Assembly: GCA_029204225.1 (NCBI GenBank)
Contig: CM055100.1
Coordinates: 29,824,149-29,888,148, forward strand
Source of the DNA: Diphasiastrum complanatum
Taxonomy: Eukaryota > Streptophyta > Lycopodiopsida > Lycopodiales > Lycopodiaceae
Direction: 5' to 3'
Length of the DNA: 64,000 nucleotides
The notes below the pieces were generated by a model that was given only the letters and a program-made list of their open reading frames with translations, was not told the DNA's origin and ran no database searches. This document shows, in pieces, positions 52,691 through 63,297 of this stretch (positions within the stretch are counted from its first letter, which is position 1; each line of letters begins with the position of its first letter). The translations under genes and the position numbers were made by a program.

Positions 52691-54017
52691 AATGGTAAGA
52701 AAGACTCAGAAGAAATGGCATGATGCAAATTACGGTTGTTCAAAATACTAGGGAAAGAATACAGAAATTAGACACTTGAATTCGGGAATTGAAAATGTGG
52801 AAACGGAAGCATGGAAATTTGTGGCACTAAAACACAGTATCATGGTGATTGTTGACAAAAAGGACTGACAAATAAAAAATGCAAGTTAAGGTCAAAGAGC
52901 GCCCCCCCACCCACCTAAGCCTGGATAAAGTTTTTCAAGAGAAGTTGAAATTGGAACCAAATTTTCACTTTTCATGAAGTGGCAAGCAACTATTGGATAT
53001 GTGCTATAATGAGTGGGGGCAGTAATGACTTGTTAGCCCTTCATAGACTTTCAACAATAGACACATGGGTTATGGGCTATGGGCACATGGGCTATGGGCG
53101 TTGAAGTGTCAACATTTCAGTGGTTAAAAATCAAGAGAATTATGGGTAATAACTGATTTATGTTTTTACAAGTGTCAAAGATTTTAGTGGTGGGTAAGTA
53201 ACCATGGGAAGGAAAAAGTAAAAAAGGAGACAATCATGAAAAGAGAAAAGATGGCATGGGGGAGAGGGGATTTCCACAAAATCTAGGACATGTGGCAGGC
53301 ATAGGACAATAGGTACATGAAATGACAAAACCCCGGTTGAAGGATGGCAAAGTGGCAAATTGAAAGGAGATTTCTTGGACACCACTATAAAAAGGGGTGG
53401 AACCCACCACATAAAAGCTAAAAGCATGGTTTGGTGGTACAACATGGACTTTCAAGGACACTACCTTTTTTGGGTAGGCACACAAAAAAGGTTCAACAAA
53501 GAGAGATTAGGCCCACCACTTACCCCCCAATACTCCAAGAGGTTATGGAAACCTTCATTGCATTAACTCATGGGTAGCATTATCAAGCTCCCTCCCAAAT
53601 CCCCAAAAAGTGAAATGTACTACTTAAAGGTACAATGAAAAATGCGTTCTTTTTTTGTACCGTCAAACCATGCTTTTAGCCCCTCATCATCTTCTATCTC
53701 ATTTATGGCTTTTTACACTTCTTTCATGCTTTTTTATTTACTTTTGAGTTCTTTCTTGATGTATTGGGTGCCTCCAATTTTTGTTATAAAGACTATAAAG
53801 TGAGAGAAGTGAAGACTTAATATCTCTATGGGGAGTAATCTGTGTGAAGAGATGTGTGAAAGAAAAGCCCCATTTTTGTGTGAGAGTGTGTTATGAAGTG
53901 CAGCCTTAAGTGTGTATAAATAGTGTGAGCAGTGCACAACTCTTGAGAAAAGCATTTTGGATGAGACCACCCAGTGAAAGCATTTTGGTGAGAGCTGGAA
54001 AGAGAGAATGTATGTTG
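52691..54017. other. Unassigned non-coding region with TATA boxes and an inverted repeat
   Basis: No coding motif. TATAAAAAGG near 53386, and TATAAATAG near 53916 could belong to LTR promoters. A 24-bp inverted repeat lies at 53417-53440 and 53657-53680 (22 of 24 bases pair). A local repetition GGGCTATGGGC occurs near 53075-53100. Confidence 0.4.
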
Positions 54018-54178
<161 letters not shown>

Positions 54179-54217
54179 CATGCACCATCCATCCTACTGG
54201 CTACTTGGAAGTGGGTG

Positions 54218-54453
54218 GGATTGAAATCCTAGCCCTTCAAAAAAGCACAAAAGATCTAGTGGTGCACAAAGAAGCACACCCCACCTACTACCATTTGACT
54301 TTGAGTCCACACCTTATAACTTAGATTTTGGGCCTATTAACTTATTTTATTTGCACGTAGGGCCCAAGTCACTAGAAAACAACTTAAATTATTTAATTAA
54401 TGTGCTCATTGGGCTGGGCTTATACACGCAGGAAGCTAGTGCCTCACACTTAT
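54218..54453 (-). repeat. LTR-derived repeat, copy 2
   Basis: Near-identical to 28041-28271. Both begin GGATTGARATCC on the plus strand and end TGCCTYRCACTTA. Related to the U3 at 58719. Sequence at 54454-55430 beyond it is unassigned and AT-rich. Confidence 0.82.
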
Positions 54454-55434
54454 TATTCTACATGTACGATACTGTGGTGGGGCTCACTTGGCAAGCCTTG
54501 GACAATATTGGTTTTGGTGGCCACTAGTGTCATATGCATCCCTGCTAATACCTAAATAATCACATGCTTTTTGTATCAATTTTTGGTCAATAATCTTGCC
54601 GACTTCGCTCATAAGGGTGTCTACGAGAATATCATTGATTTCCTAGTAAACTCATCATTGACTTGACTATAAGTACTACACTCAAAGATTTTTCAATCAT
54701 ATCCTTTTTTTAGATTTTGATGGGCGACTAAAGCTGATCTACAGAATATAAATAAGATTTAGAAAAAAACAATTTACAATCAATGATGTGCCAAATGAAA
54801 CAAAACACATGAATAGTTTAAAACAAAATCTTACTTGAAAGTCCAAATTCTCCGTTGACCCCCACTTGATGAAAGCTTGTGAATTCCTTTTAACATAACT
54901 CTTTTTTGCTTATTGCTATGTATTTTCTTCCATAATGTGTTCGCTTCTGCACATATTTGACAATATGAAGTACACAATGTTTGTACAATTAGTTTCATAT
55001 GTCATTTTCTTGGTTAAGATTTAATATAAAATTTTGCAAACGAGAATTATCTAACTTTTAGATTTCATTCTCTTCTTTTGTTTGCAACAAAAGAGTTTCT
55101 TTTTTTTTGTAGTCTCATAAGCAAACCATTCAACACATTTTCCAAACTATGGATTTTTTTTCATTGAATTACTAATGCCATAACTTTTCAATCTTTCACA
55201 ATAACCCAATAGACCATTGTGTCCTTCACACAAAAACAGTATGAGTTGTGTGACTGATCTAAAATTTGGATGTTGCATTGAGCTGGGATATTCTTTTCAC
55301 CGGCCAACGAACACAGCTTCGCTCATATCGAGTTTATGGAACAAGTTACCAGTGCCGATGTGACACCCGCAGACCATACTAGCGCCATAGTGCCAAGGGA
55401 TTGTCACTACTTCAAGTCGGGGGCCCAGTTGAGA

Positions 55435-56000
55435 GTATTTCTTGTAAATAAATAAATAAAACTGATAAATAGAAAATAAGTTGCGAGGGTCGTGGCATCC
55501 TGTGTGCGTAAGCGCTGAAGAAACTGTCATGTGTTGCATGTAATTAGCCCATGAGCTTACTAATGAATTGCCAAATATGGCCATGGAGCTAAAGTAGACT
55601 AGAATCAGTCATTAGGACAGTTAATAAGGTGGCTCGAACAACCTCGCTATATTTGTGAATAGTGGACTTGTAAGGTCCAAATAAGGCCCAAATTAGCCAA
55701 ATAAGGTCCCACACTTATAGTAGAGGCAAAATGACCACTATAAATAGATGGGGTCGTGCTAAATTTGGAGGCTATTGCTCATTTTGTAATTTTGAGTTTT
55801 AAGAGACCTTGAAGCTTCTCTTTGAGAGCTGTCTTGATGGAGAAAGTGGTTCATGTGCCTAAAATCACATGAGAGCTCTGATCATGCTCTAGAATCAGGC
55901 CCCTATCTTGTGAATGATCAATAATATAGAATAATGATACCTTACTTGCCTAATTTGGTGAAGTTTTGTTACTTTTAGCTATCTTCTTGGTTTTTGACTA
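55435..56000 (+). repeat. LTR-like segment with TATA box
   Basis: The left part (GTTGCGAGGGTCGTGGCATC) resembles the U3 at 58780-58800 (GTTGCGATGGCATGGCATCC), so it is a diverged member of the TGTTGGG family. TATAAATAG lies at 55740 and TC-rich leader sequence follows. The 56001-56880 stretch after it has no feature I can support, except a hairpin-like GAGAGAGCGTAACTCTC near 56665. Confidence 0.45.
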
Positions 56001-56884
56001 CTTTTCTTGATTTCTTGCATTTCCATTGTAATTTGATGTTTATCAATGGATTAGATGTTTTGAAGCTAAGGTTGGCACATGATAGAAACTTGAGATTTCT
56101 TATGTCAAAGCGCCCATGTTTTGTGTTCCAACGGAGTCGCGATGAAAAGATAGGCTTAGGAAGGCTTTCTTTGGCTTTCTCATATTTTTCGGATTTTTGT
56201 AAAAGTCATAAAAAATGATAATCTACATATTTACATCGAGCTTCGCACGGTTCGCATTTTTTGGTTTTTAGTGACAAAGTCAAAATATGGCTCAGGCTTT
56301 TTCGGAAAAGCCAAGCTTTGTTGTGGACACGCCTTCGCAGCTGTTCTAGCACTTCTTTGTATTTTTCACATGTTTCAAATTTTGCAATATCGCCTTTTTG
56401 CAGTTTTCGCATTTTTGAATTAGCGCGTGAATTGCGCAGCATAAAGTAGTAGAATGCAACTAAAGCACGGGAGATAGAGACAATCAACCGAAAGCCGTTA
56501 GAACTAACATAAGACTTCTTTTGATTACTATAGATTAGATTAATCAATCTCTCCATTCTTTAAATATAGGAACAACGTGAGAGAGAAACATACACAATAG
56601 TAAATTGCAAATACACAGAATACAGAGGCAGGAGTGTGTGTGCTAGCAGTAGCTAGTTACTCGTGAGAGAGCGTAACTCTCTTGCGGTGATGCGTTGTTT
56701 GGGATCCAAGTAGCGCTCACAATTTTGATGTAAACTCTATTATGATAATATATGAAATGGATGATTTCCACCTCATATCCAATCTGTGCAACATGTGCAA
56801 TCTGTGATTTCTATGATGCTTGCGTACAATAGTTACAAGTACCACTGTTTTTTAATTGTTGTAAGCTGTTAACATTGTCTACTA

Positions 56885-56902
56885 TTTAATCAATATCAGA
56901 AC
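56885..56902 (+). other. Degenerate primer binding site
   Basis: AATATCAGAACTATTG resembles TGGTATCAGAGCTATTG at most positions and lies about 90 bp before copia gag sequence in the same orientation. Confidence 0.35.
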
Positions 56903-56974
56903 TATTGTGACAGTCTGTAGCTTAGAAGAGGTTAAATCGTAGTTTGTAGCAGTAGCTGCAATAAGTAGATCGGC

Positions 56975-57837
56975 TCTATGGATCTCACAACCTTCATCAG
57001 CAAGATGAGGAATTTGTTCCTCTCCTTACACAACACTGGAACAGAACATGTTGTTTCACAAGAGAAGCAGTTCCAATATCTCCTGCGTGCTCTACCAAGA
57101 TCGTTCCAGACAACCCGGACTCTATTGGCCAAAGATCCTGACATGACTCTAGAAAAGTCTATAGTTGAGATCAAAGAAGAAGTAGAAACTCGAGAGCACT
57201 ATGATGACAAGAATGAGTCAAATCAATCTCTCTGTAACAACAAAGAGTGACAAAAGAATAAGTTTCAGCCTAAGAGGGAGTCAGATCAGAGACAAGAATG
57301 GAGTCAACAGAAAGAGAGAGCTAAGGAAGGAACAAGCACAAACAACAAGGTGGTGAGTAGAAGACCTGTGTGAGATGCAGACGTGATGGTCACACAGTTG
57401 ACACATGCTGGCTAGATTCCAAGATAGAGTGTGTACATTGTCACAAGAAGGGTCATGCAGCCGTGGATTGCTATCAGAATCCAAGAAACAAGAAAACAAG
57501 GGAGAAGGGAGAACTCCAACATGATCCTACGTAGAGGAGCCGAAATTCTCAAAGTTGGCTGAAGATAGAGTCAATAAAAATCCAGCTACTTATTTGTGCG
57601 CTGATGTGTGTGCCACATTATAAACTGATATACACGAGGCAATTCTTGATTCAGTCGCTTCATCACATTTCATGAGAACAAAGCACATGATTGCTGATTT
57701 CCAAAAAACAGATTCCTTCATATATATAATTTTGGGAGATGGTTCTAGACATCAATTAAGTGAGTGAAACAGGCGCACTGTTGCTGAACACCAATGGCAG
57801 AGACATGATACTTGATGATGTCCTATACGTGCCTACA
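56975..57837 (+). pseudogene. Ty1/copia gag with two zinc knuckles, and protease
   Basis: Gag core frame at 56978-57250 (QFQYLLRALPRSFQTTRTLL). After a frameshift, two correct knuckles follow at about 57367-57470: CVRCRRDGHTVDTC and CVHCHKKGHAAVDC. The protease region near 57640 reads LDSVASSHFM, with Gly of DSG replaced by Val. The N-terminus of gag is missing, and at about 57838 the sequence switches to an RT on the opposite strand. Double knuckles are uncommon in plant copia gag, where one is usual. Confidence 0.82.
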
Positions 57838-58425
57838 CTCCAAAAAGAACTCCTTTCCCTAGCTTCCAATGCTCTTCACTAGGATCTTGCATGAATTGGC
57901 TCAATCTACCAACACAATAGCTTAGATCTGGTCTTGTTATAGTTAGATAGATAAGTGAACCAGGTAGCTTCCTATAGAGAGTAATGTCCTTGAAGGACCT
58001 TTCATTACCTCACATTTGACTCCATAGGTGTATCACAAGACTTTGCATCTACCATATGAAATGTTTCTAGAATAAAATTAGCATACTTATCTTGACAAAT
58101 GAAAGTAGATTGAGAAGATTTAATCACTTCTATTCCTAAAATGTAATGCAAATGACCAAGATCACTCCTTCTTGAGAGCACTCTTGATATCCTCCACATC
58201 TTGTTTGTCTCTACCACTCAGGATGATATTATCCACATAGATTAGCAAAATGGTAACATCATTTATAGAAAACCTATAATAAAGTGAATGATCATAGTCA
58301 CTCATAACAAAGCCTTGAGAGAGTTAAAAAGTGTTAAGCTTAGGTGCTTGCTTAAGGCCATATAAACTCTTTTGTAAAAGACACACATGATTTGGCTTTG
58401 TAGGTGAAATGTAGCTCTCGGCTTG
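57838..58425 (-). pseudogene. Ty1/copia RT fragment, active site mutated
   Basis: The minus strand shows LYYRFSINDVTILLIYVDN near 58230-58290, where the second Asp of YVDD is Asn, then LGHLHYILGIEVIKSSQSTF and YANFILETFHMVDAKSCDTP. Stops are frequent. It abuts a D-family LTR fragment at 58428. Confidence 0.85.
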
Positions 58426-58427
58426 TT

Positions 58428-58557
58428 CTGAATCTTTCGTGTTCGTGTCTTCTCGTCAGGTGTTCACGAATCTTTCATGCTTTGTGTTCGCGAACATTTT
58501 TGTCAGCAGAGGGTTGAAAGCTAGCAAAGCTTTGTAAATAGAAACGTTTTGTTTCTT
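58428..58557 (-). repeat. D-family LTR start, minus strand
   Basis: Reverse complement of the first 120 bp or so of the D LTR, with the GTTCGCGAAC word and GTTTCTTT end. Only the 5' edge of the LTR is present. Confidence 0.8.
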
Positions 58558-58718
58558 TAAAAAGATTCAGAATGTTTTCTTATATCCATGTGCATATGTT
58601 GTGCATATACTCCAGTATCTTTTAATGATTAAGTATGATGTTGGAATCCTGTAAATTATGATTGACAAATCATAAGATTCTAAATGTTATGATTGAGAAA
58701 TCATAAATGGATACTTAG

Positions 58719-59470
58719 TGTTGGGGGTATTCCCAACATATTGTAAGTAAATAATATCGGCCAATAAAATATGTTGCGATGGCATGGCATCCTGCACGTA
58801 TAAGCCCATGGCCCGATGAGCACGCAAGATGAGTTGTAAATAGAATAATAGACTTGGGCCTCTTTGTAATTAAAATAAAACTTGAGGCCTAATGTCATTT
58901 TAAACTTAGAAGTCTATTATTTTAGATTTGGGTCCAAATGGAGACTCACATGAATCATGTGAAATCCAATGTACTATTTTAAGACCTTTGGATCAAGTTG
59001 GATCCAGGATGAATGGATAGGATTAGTGTATATATTAGCCAATAGTATTTTGGGGCAAGGGCCTTCCCCATTTATAAAAAGGCACCTCATGTACTCTATT
59101 TTGCATGCTTAATGCGAAGGAGGAAACTCTACCATTTTTGGAAGAGAAGCATCCTCATTTGCTATTCAATGCTTGCTATTGCTATTGTTGCTTTCTATTT
59201 GCTTTCAAGTTTATGCTTTCTTAGTTTCCATGGTTGATGTTTCTCCTTTAGCAATTAAAATGAGCTTCTCTTCTCTTTCACCCAAAATCAAGATGAAGGT
59301 TAGTTTAGTGGAGTAGAGTTAGGGGTGTGTAGTGTTAGTGGTGGTAGAGTTAGAGAAAAGGTAAAGAACTACCTAAAAGTAGCATCTATTCATAGTTAGG
59401 CACCTATCCAATGCACTAACCCTTGTTGACAGGCAGGAGGACTATACTATGCAAGCACTTTGACCCTACA
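58719..59470 (+). repeat. 5' LTR of the non-coding element
   Basis: Starts TGTTGGGGG and ends CCCTACA; 752 bp. U3 carries a TATA-like TTTATAAAAAGG near 59090. R/U5 begin with GAAGGAGGAAACTCTACC, repeated in the 3' LTR. Fragments of the same family lie at 37323-37690, 28041-28271, 54218-54453 and 55435-55560. Confidence 0.88.
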
Positions 59471-59471
59471 G

Positions 59472-59490
59472 TGGCGTTGTTGCCGGGGAT
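59472..59490 (+). other. Primer binding site, tRNA-Asp type
   Basis: TGGCGTTGTTGCCGGGGAT begins two bases after the LTR and differs at one or two positions from the TGGCGCCGTTGCCGGGGA site that many plant gypsy elements use. Confidence 0.85.
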
Positions 59491-60387
59491 AGGTTTCCAC
59501 TAGCTAGTATAGTTGCATTTTAGCTATTTCTTGCTTTTTAGAGTAGTTTTAGGTAGATTTTTGGGTGTTTAGAGTTATTTTTCTGTGTTTGGACAGTTCA
59601 CAACTAGCAGAGGAGGTGTGAGAGGGTAGAGGAGGCCCTGAACAGCCTCTAAGGGCTTGACATCCAAACCAAAACTTGAGAAAACCCAAAAAATAGACCA
59701 ATCTGCATTTTGGAGGGAAATTGAGCCTAAAATCTCATCATATTTTAATATCTCCAAAATCAGTGAGAGTTAACCCTTGCACGACTGGCAGCAGCTCCAG
59801 GGTACTGTCCCAAACCTGCATAGAAGCCTGCGAGAGTTAATTCCTGCAGATTGCAAAAATCAGAAAAAAAAAAAAAAAAAAAAAAAAAAAACCATAAAAA
59901 TCTCAAAAAACCCTTTGAAAAAATCCAAAAAAATTGCAAACCTTCACCAAAACTCTCGCAGAGCCCTCTAAAGTTCCATCTCAGTAAGACCAGGACATAG
60001 AGAAGCTAGTGAGAGTTACTTCACTGTCTAAGTGCCAGTGCGAGAGTTCTCAGTGAAAAAAGGACGACAAAATACCAAAAAACCCTTGCAAACACTAAAA
60101 TTTTCAATTCTAGTGGGCAAGAATCCTCGCAGAGAATTCTGAAATTCCATCTCAGTGAGATCAGGACATAGAAGAACCTGCGAGAGTTGGTTTGACTCCA
60201 GGAAGCAAAAAATTGGGTTTAAGTGCTAAAAAATCACTAATAAGTGATCCAGCAAATCCTTCCAGAGAGAACTCTCATAGACCATTCCAATTGATCTAGA
60301 ATGTCAATTTCCATCAGTGATGAAGCCTGCGAGAGTTAGTACTGAGAATTGGTGAAGATCAAGCCCAAATAGTGGTTTTGAACCCTC
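59491..60387 (+). other. Internal region with alternating inverted motif
   Basis: No coding frame. CTGCGAGAGTT occurs at 59828-59838, 60178-60188 and 60327-60337, with GTGCGAGAGTT at 60038-60048. The exact complement AACTCTCGCAG lies at 59951-59961 and variants at 60125-60132 and 60270-60280. Two longer units, near 59952-60024 and 60125-60200, share AAGTTCCATCTCAGT-like and AGACCAGGACATAGA-like sequence. A poly-A run lies at about 59864-59890. Confidence 0.75.
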
Positions 60388-60561
60388 AGAAGGAGGAAAC
60401 TCTACCATTTTTGGAAGAGAAGCATCTTCATTTGCTATTCAATGCATGCTATTACTATTTTTGCTCCCTATTTACTTTCAAGTTTATGCTTTCTTGGTTT
60501 CCATAGTTGATCTTTCTCCTTTAGCAAGTAAAATGAGCATTTGAGCTAACCTCCCCTCTCC

Positions 60562-60596
<35 letters not shown>

Positions 60597-60827
60597 TCTT
60601 TCCCTCTTCTCCTCTCAATCTCTTCTATTCTTCTCTTCTCTTTCACCCAAAATAAAGATGAAGGTTAGTTTAGTGGAGCAGAGTTAGGGGTGTGTAGTGT
60701 TAGTGGTGGTAGAGTTAGAGAGAAAGTAGAGAACTAACTAAAAGTAGCATCTATTCATAGTTATCCAGTGTTCTAACTCTTGTTGACATGCGGGAGTGCA
60801 ATACTACGTGAGATCTTCAACCCTACA
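60388..60827 (+). repeat. 3' LTR lacking U3
   Basis: Colinear with 59117-59470 from GAAGGAGGAAACTCTACC to CCCTACA, but with an extra pyrimidine-rich stretch of about 100 bp that includes a CTCTCA hexamer array at 60561-60597. U3 is missing, so transcription from this copy is not expected. Confidence 0.85.
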
Positions 60828-60832
60828 CTTAG

Positions 60833-61039
60833 TGGACATTAGAAGATTATATGGGAATGTGATGATTCTTAAGATAGTGAGTAATTCTTGATCAATTGGA
60901 AAAGTTATAGATTTAGATATGTTATGAACTATAAATTTCTTTACTTTTGTACATACTTGAGATTGTGTAGATCTCATAGGCATGTTCTTTTGGTTGTTTT
61001 GCAATAGAATCTAGTTCATAACACGATTTTCTTACACTC
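60833..61039. other. Unassigned flank
   Basis: No feature supported. It is the right flank of the inserted element. Confidence 0.4.
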
Positions 61040-61241
61040 TCTCTATCTCTTTCTTCTTCGCTCTCTTTCTCTACTAATGATGTTGGAGTGTGTGGTTAGT
61101 ATAGGATTGGGAATTAGTGTTAACGTTTTGGTTGGAAAACCAACTAGAATAAGCAACTAATCATAGTTAGAGACCTATCCTAGTGGATCTAACCCTTCTT
61201 GACAGGCGGAGGGCTGCTTACTCTATATCTATGACCCTACA
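61040..61241 (+). repeat. Diverged LTR end of the same family
   Basis: Pyrimidine-rich start (CTCTATCTCTTTC), AGGATTGGG, ACCTATCCTAGTGGATCTAA, CTTGACAGGCGGAGGG and a CCCTACA end, aligning with the last 200 bp of the 59.4 and 60.8 kb LTRs. It abuts copia integrase at the VFGCVAY block. Confidence 0.65.
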
Positions 61242-63020
61242 ATGAGTGTTTGGATGTGTAGCCTACATGCACATACCAAAAGAAAAAGAAGCAAATTGGA
61301 TGAGAAATCCATACAAACTGTCATGATCAGATATTCGAACAGCTCACATATCTATCGACTCTACAATCCAATCACAAAGAAGGTGGTAATGAGCAAGGAT
61401 GTGAAGTTCGACGAATCAACATTTCCAAGAGTGAAGGAATGAAATGGCCATGAAATATTCTCAATATTACCAATTGAAGAGGTAGTTCAAGGCCAAGCGT
61501 CGAATTACAATGTTGAACCACAAACTCTAGAACAAGAGATAGAAGGTTAATTATGTGGTTTCACCAAGAAACCAACGACATGTTTAGAATCAATCCATAA
61601 TCTTGAGGGCGAATTTTGGAGATAGGCCATGTCAGAAAAAATTGAATCAATGAGACAGAATCAGGCATAAACACTCAGGCAGTGCACTACCCAAAGGAAA
61701 AATGAAAATCGCTTGCAAATGGGTGTACAAGAAGAAGCTGAGATTAGATGGCAATGTCGGAAGAAACAAGACTCGACTTGTCATGAAAGGCTACAATCAA
61801 AGGTATGGTATTGACTACTTTGATACATACTCCCTGATGGTGGTCAAAATGTCGAGCATCCAAGTACTCCTTGCTTATGCTACAAAATATAATTTGGAAA
61901 TACATCAGAACAAATTTTCATGGAACAACCTAAAGGTTATGAAGATCCGAATAATCAAAATTATGCTCGTCGATTGCACAGGTGTATCTACAGTTTGAAG
62001 CAAACCTCATGAGATTGGTATAAGAAGCTCGATGGTCTTCTTAAGTCTCTGGACTTCTGTTTGACACAACTCAATTGTAATGTCTAAATTAAAAGGATAG
62101 AAGAAAAATTCTTGATTTCGACAATATTTGTAGATGATTATTTGATTATAGGAAACTGTTTGACACTAATCAATGACACAAAGAATTAAATATCTGCAAA
62201 TTACAAAATCACAAATCTAGGAGTGGCAAAGATAATGATTGGAGCGCGGCAGATCGAAAGAGATAAAAAGAAAGGAATCATGCAGCTGAACTAGTCTGAA
62301 TATGCTAAAAAAAAAGTCTTGAAGCAATATGGGATTGATCGATTGCAAAGAGAAGAGAAAACTAATGATTGTCAGAGCTAGATTGTCGAAGCAAGATAGC
62401 CCAAGCATGGATGAGGAATGATAGAAGATGTAAAAGATCCTATCAAAGTCTAATTGGGAGTCTTATGTACCTCACAGTATGCACAAGACCCGATTTAACA
62501 TTCTCTATCTATGCATTCAGTAATTTTTCTCCAATCTTGGAACGCAACACTAGTAGATGGTGAAGCGAATCATGCAATATCTGAAGGGCACCTACAATTT
62601 TGGGTTGACCTACAAAAATAAGCATGATTTTATTCTACAACACTACAACGATGCAAGTTGGGCTAGTTGTGAGGATGACAACAAATCAATAACTAGTGGA
62701 TGTTCAATATTATGTGGAGCTGCGATTAGTTGGACATGTAAGAAGCAGCCACTAGTAGCTCATTCTTCATGCGAAGCTAAATACATAGCAGCTTGGAAGA
62801 TGGCGAATGCGATAATATGGTTGAAGATGATGTTGGAAGGGATTGGCATACTGCATCAAGAACCCTCCATCATGAAAATGGATTCATAGAGTGCTATTTA
62901 CTTAGCCTAGGATCCAATGTTTCATTCAAAAACTAAGCATATACCTTTGAAGTATCATCACATTTGAAATCTGATCTCAAAATAATCAAAATCAATCATA
63001 ATCTAATGAAAAAGGTTGTA
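61242..63020 (+). pseudogene. Ty1/copia INT C-terminus, RT and RNase H
   Basis: Begins at VFGCVAYMHIP near 61247, then KKVVMSKDVKFDE, linker, RT start (KIACKWVYKKKLRLDGN) near 61705 and YNQRYGIDYFDTYS. Frameshifts and stops follow; FVDDYLIIG near 62125-62150 marks the active site with both Asp kept. RNase H is seen in short frames (SCEAKYIAAWKMANAIIWLK near 62770). gag, protease and the integrase core are missing. Confidence 0.88.
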
Positions 63021-63023
63021 TCA

Positions 63024-63035
63024 TTCAAGAGGGAG
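63024..63035 (+). other. Polypurine tract
   Basis: TTCAAGAGGGAG directly precedes TGTTGGAAATGG and follows RNase H remnants. Confidence 0.7.
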
Positions 63036-63297
63036 TGTTGGAAATGGTGAACTCAACTAATCTTTTTTGACGCATTCCTAGAACAATCGATAGTTTGAGA
63101 CACACCATCAACACCTACAGTTGGACACAACGACACATTCACATGACCGTCAAATGGTTGAATAGTTACAGAACTATTGAATGTCTACAAGCACTGAAAA
63201 AAACCATCGAGCAACAAACTGTCGAGTGATTCAAATTATCGAATTCGAAATCTAGCAGCCATGACATGCAAATTGTCATTATCAACTGTATGCAACA
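63036..63297 (+). repeat. 3' LTR, probably truncated
   Basis: Starts TGTTGGAAATGGTG after the polypurine tract. A CA end may lie at 63297 (TATGCAACA), but no second copy exists to fix it. Confidence 0.55.

Larger units (their letters stand above)
58714..60832 (+). mobile_element. Non-coding LTR retroelement with CTTAG target duplication
   Basis: The only element in the window with both target duplications readable: CTTAG at 58714-58718 and 60828-60832. Between them is a full 5' LTR (58719-59470), a tRNA-Asp type primer site, a 0.9-kb internal region with no protein coding and a 3' LTR that lacks its U3. Size 2109 bp without the duplications. It is therefore non-autonomous. The primer site places it with gypsy-type machinery. 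Confidence 0.85.

Noticed and set aside
54850-55260. Minus-strand reading with protein-like stretches
   Set aside because: Several stops and no recognisable motif; not better than chance.
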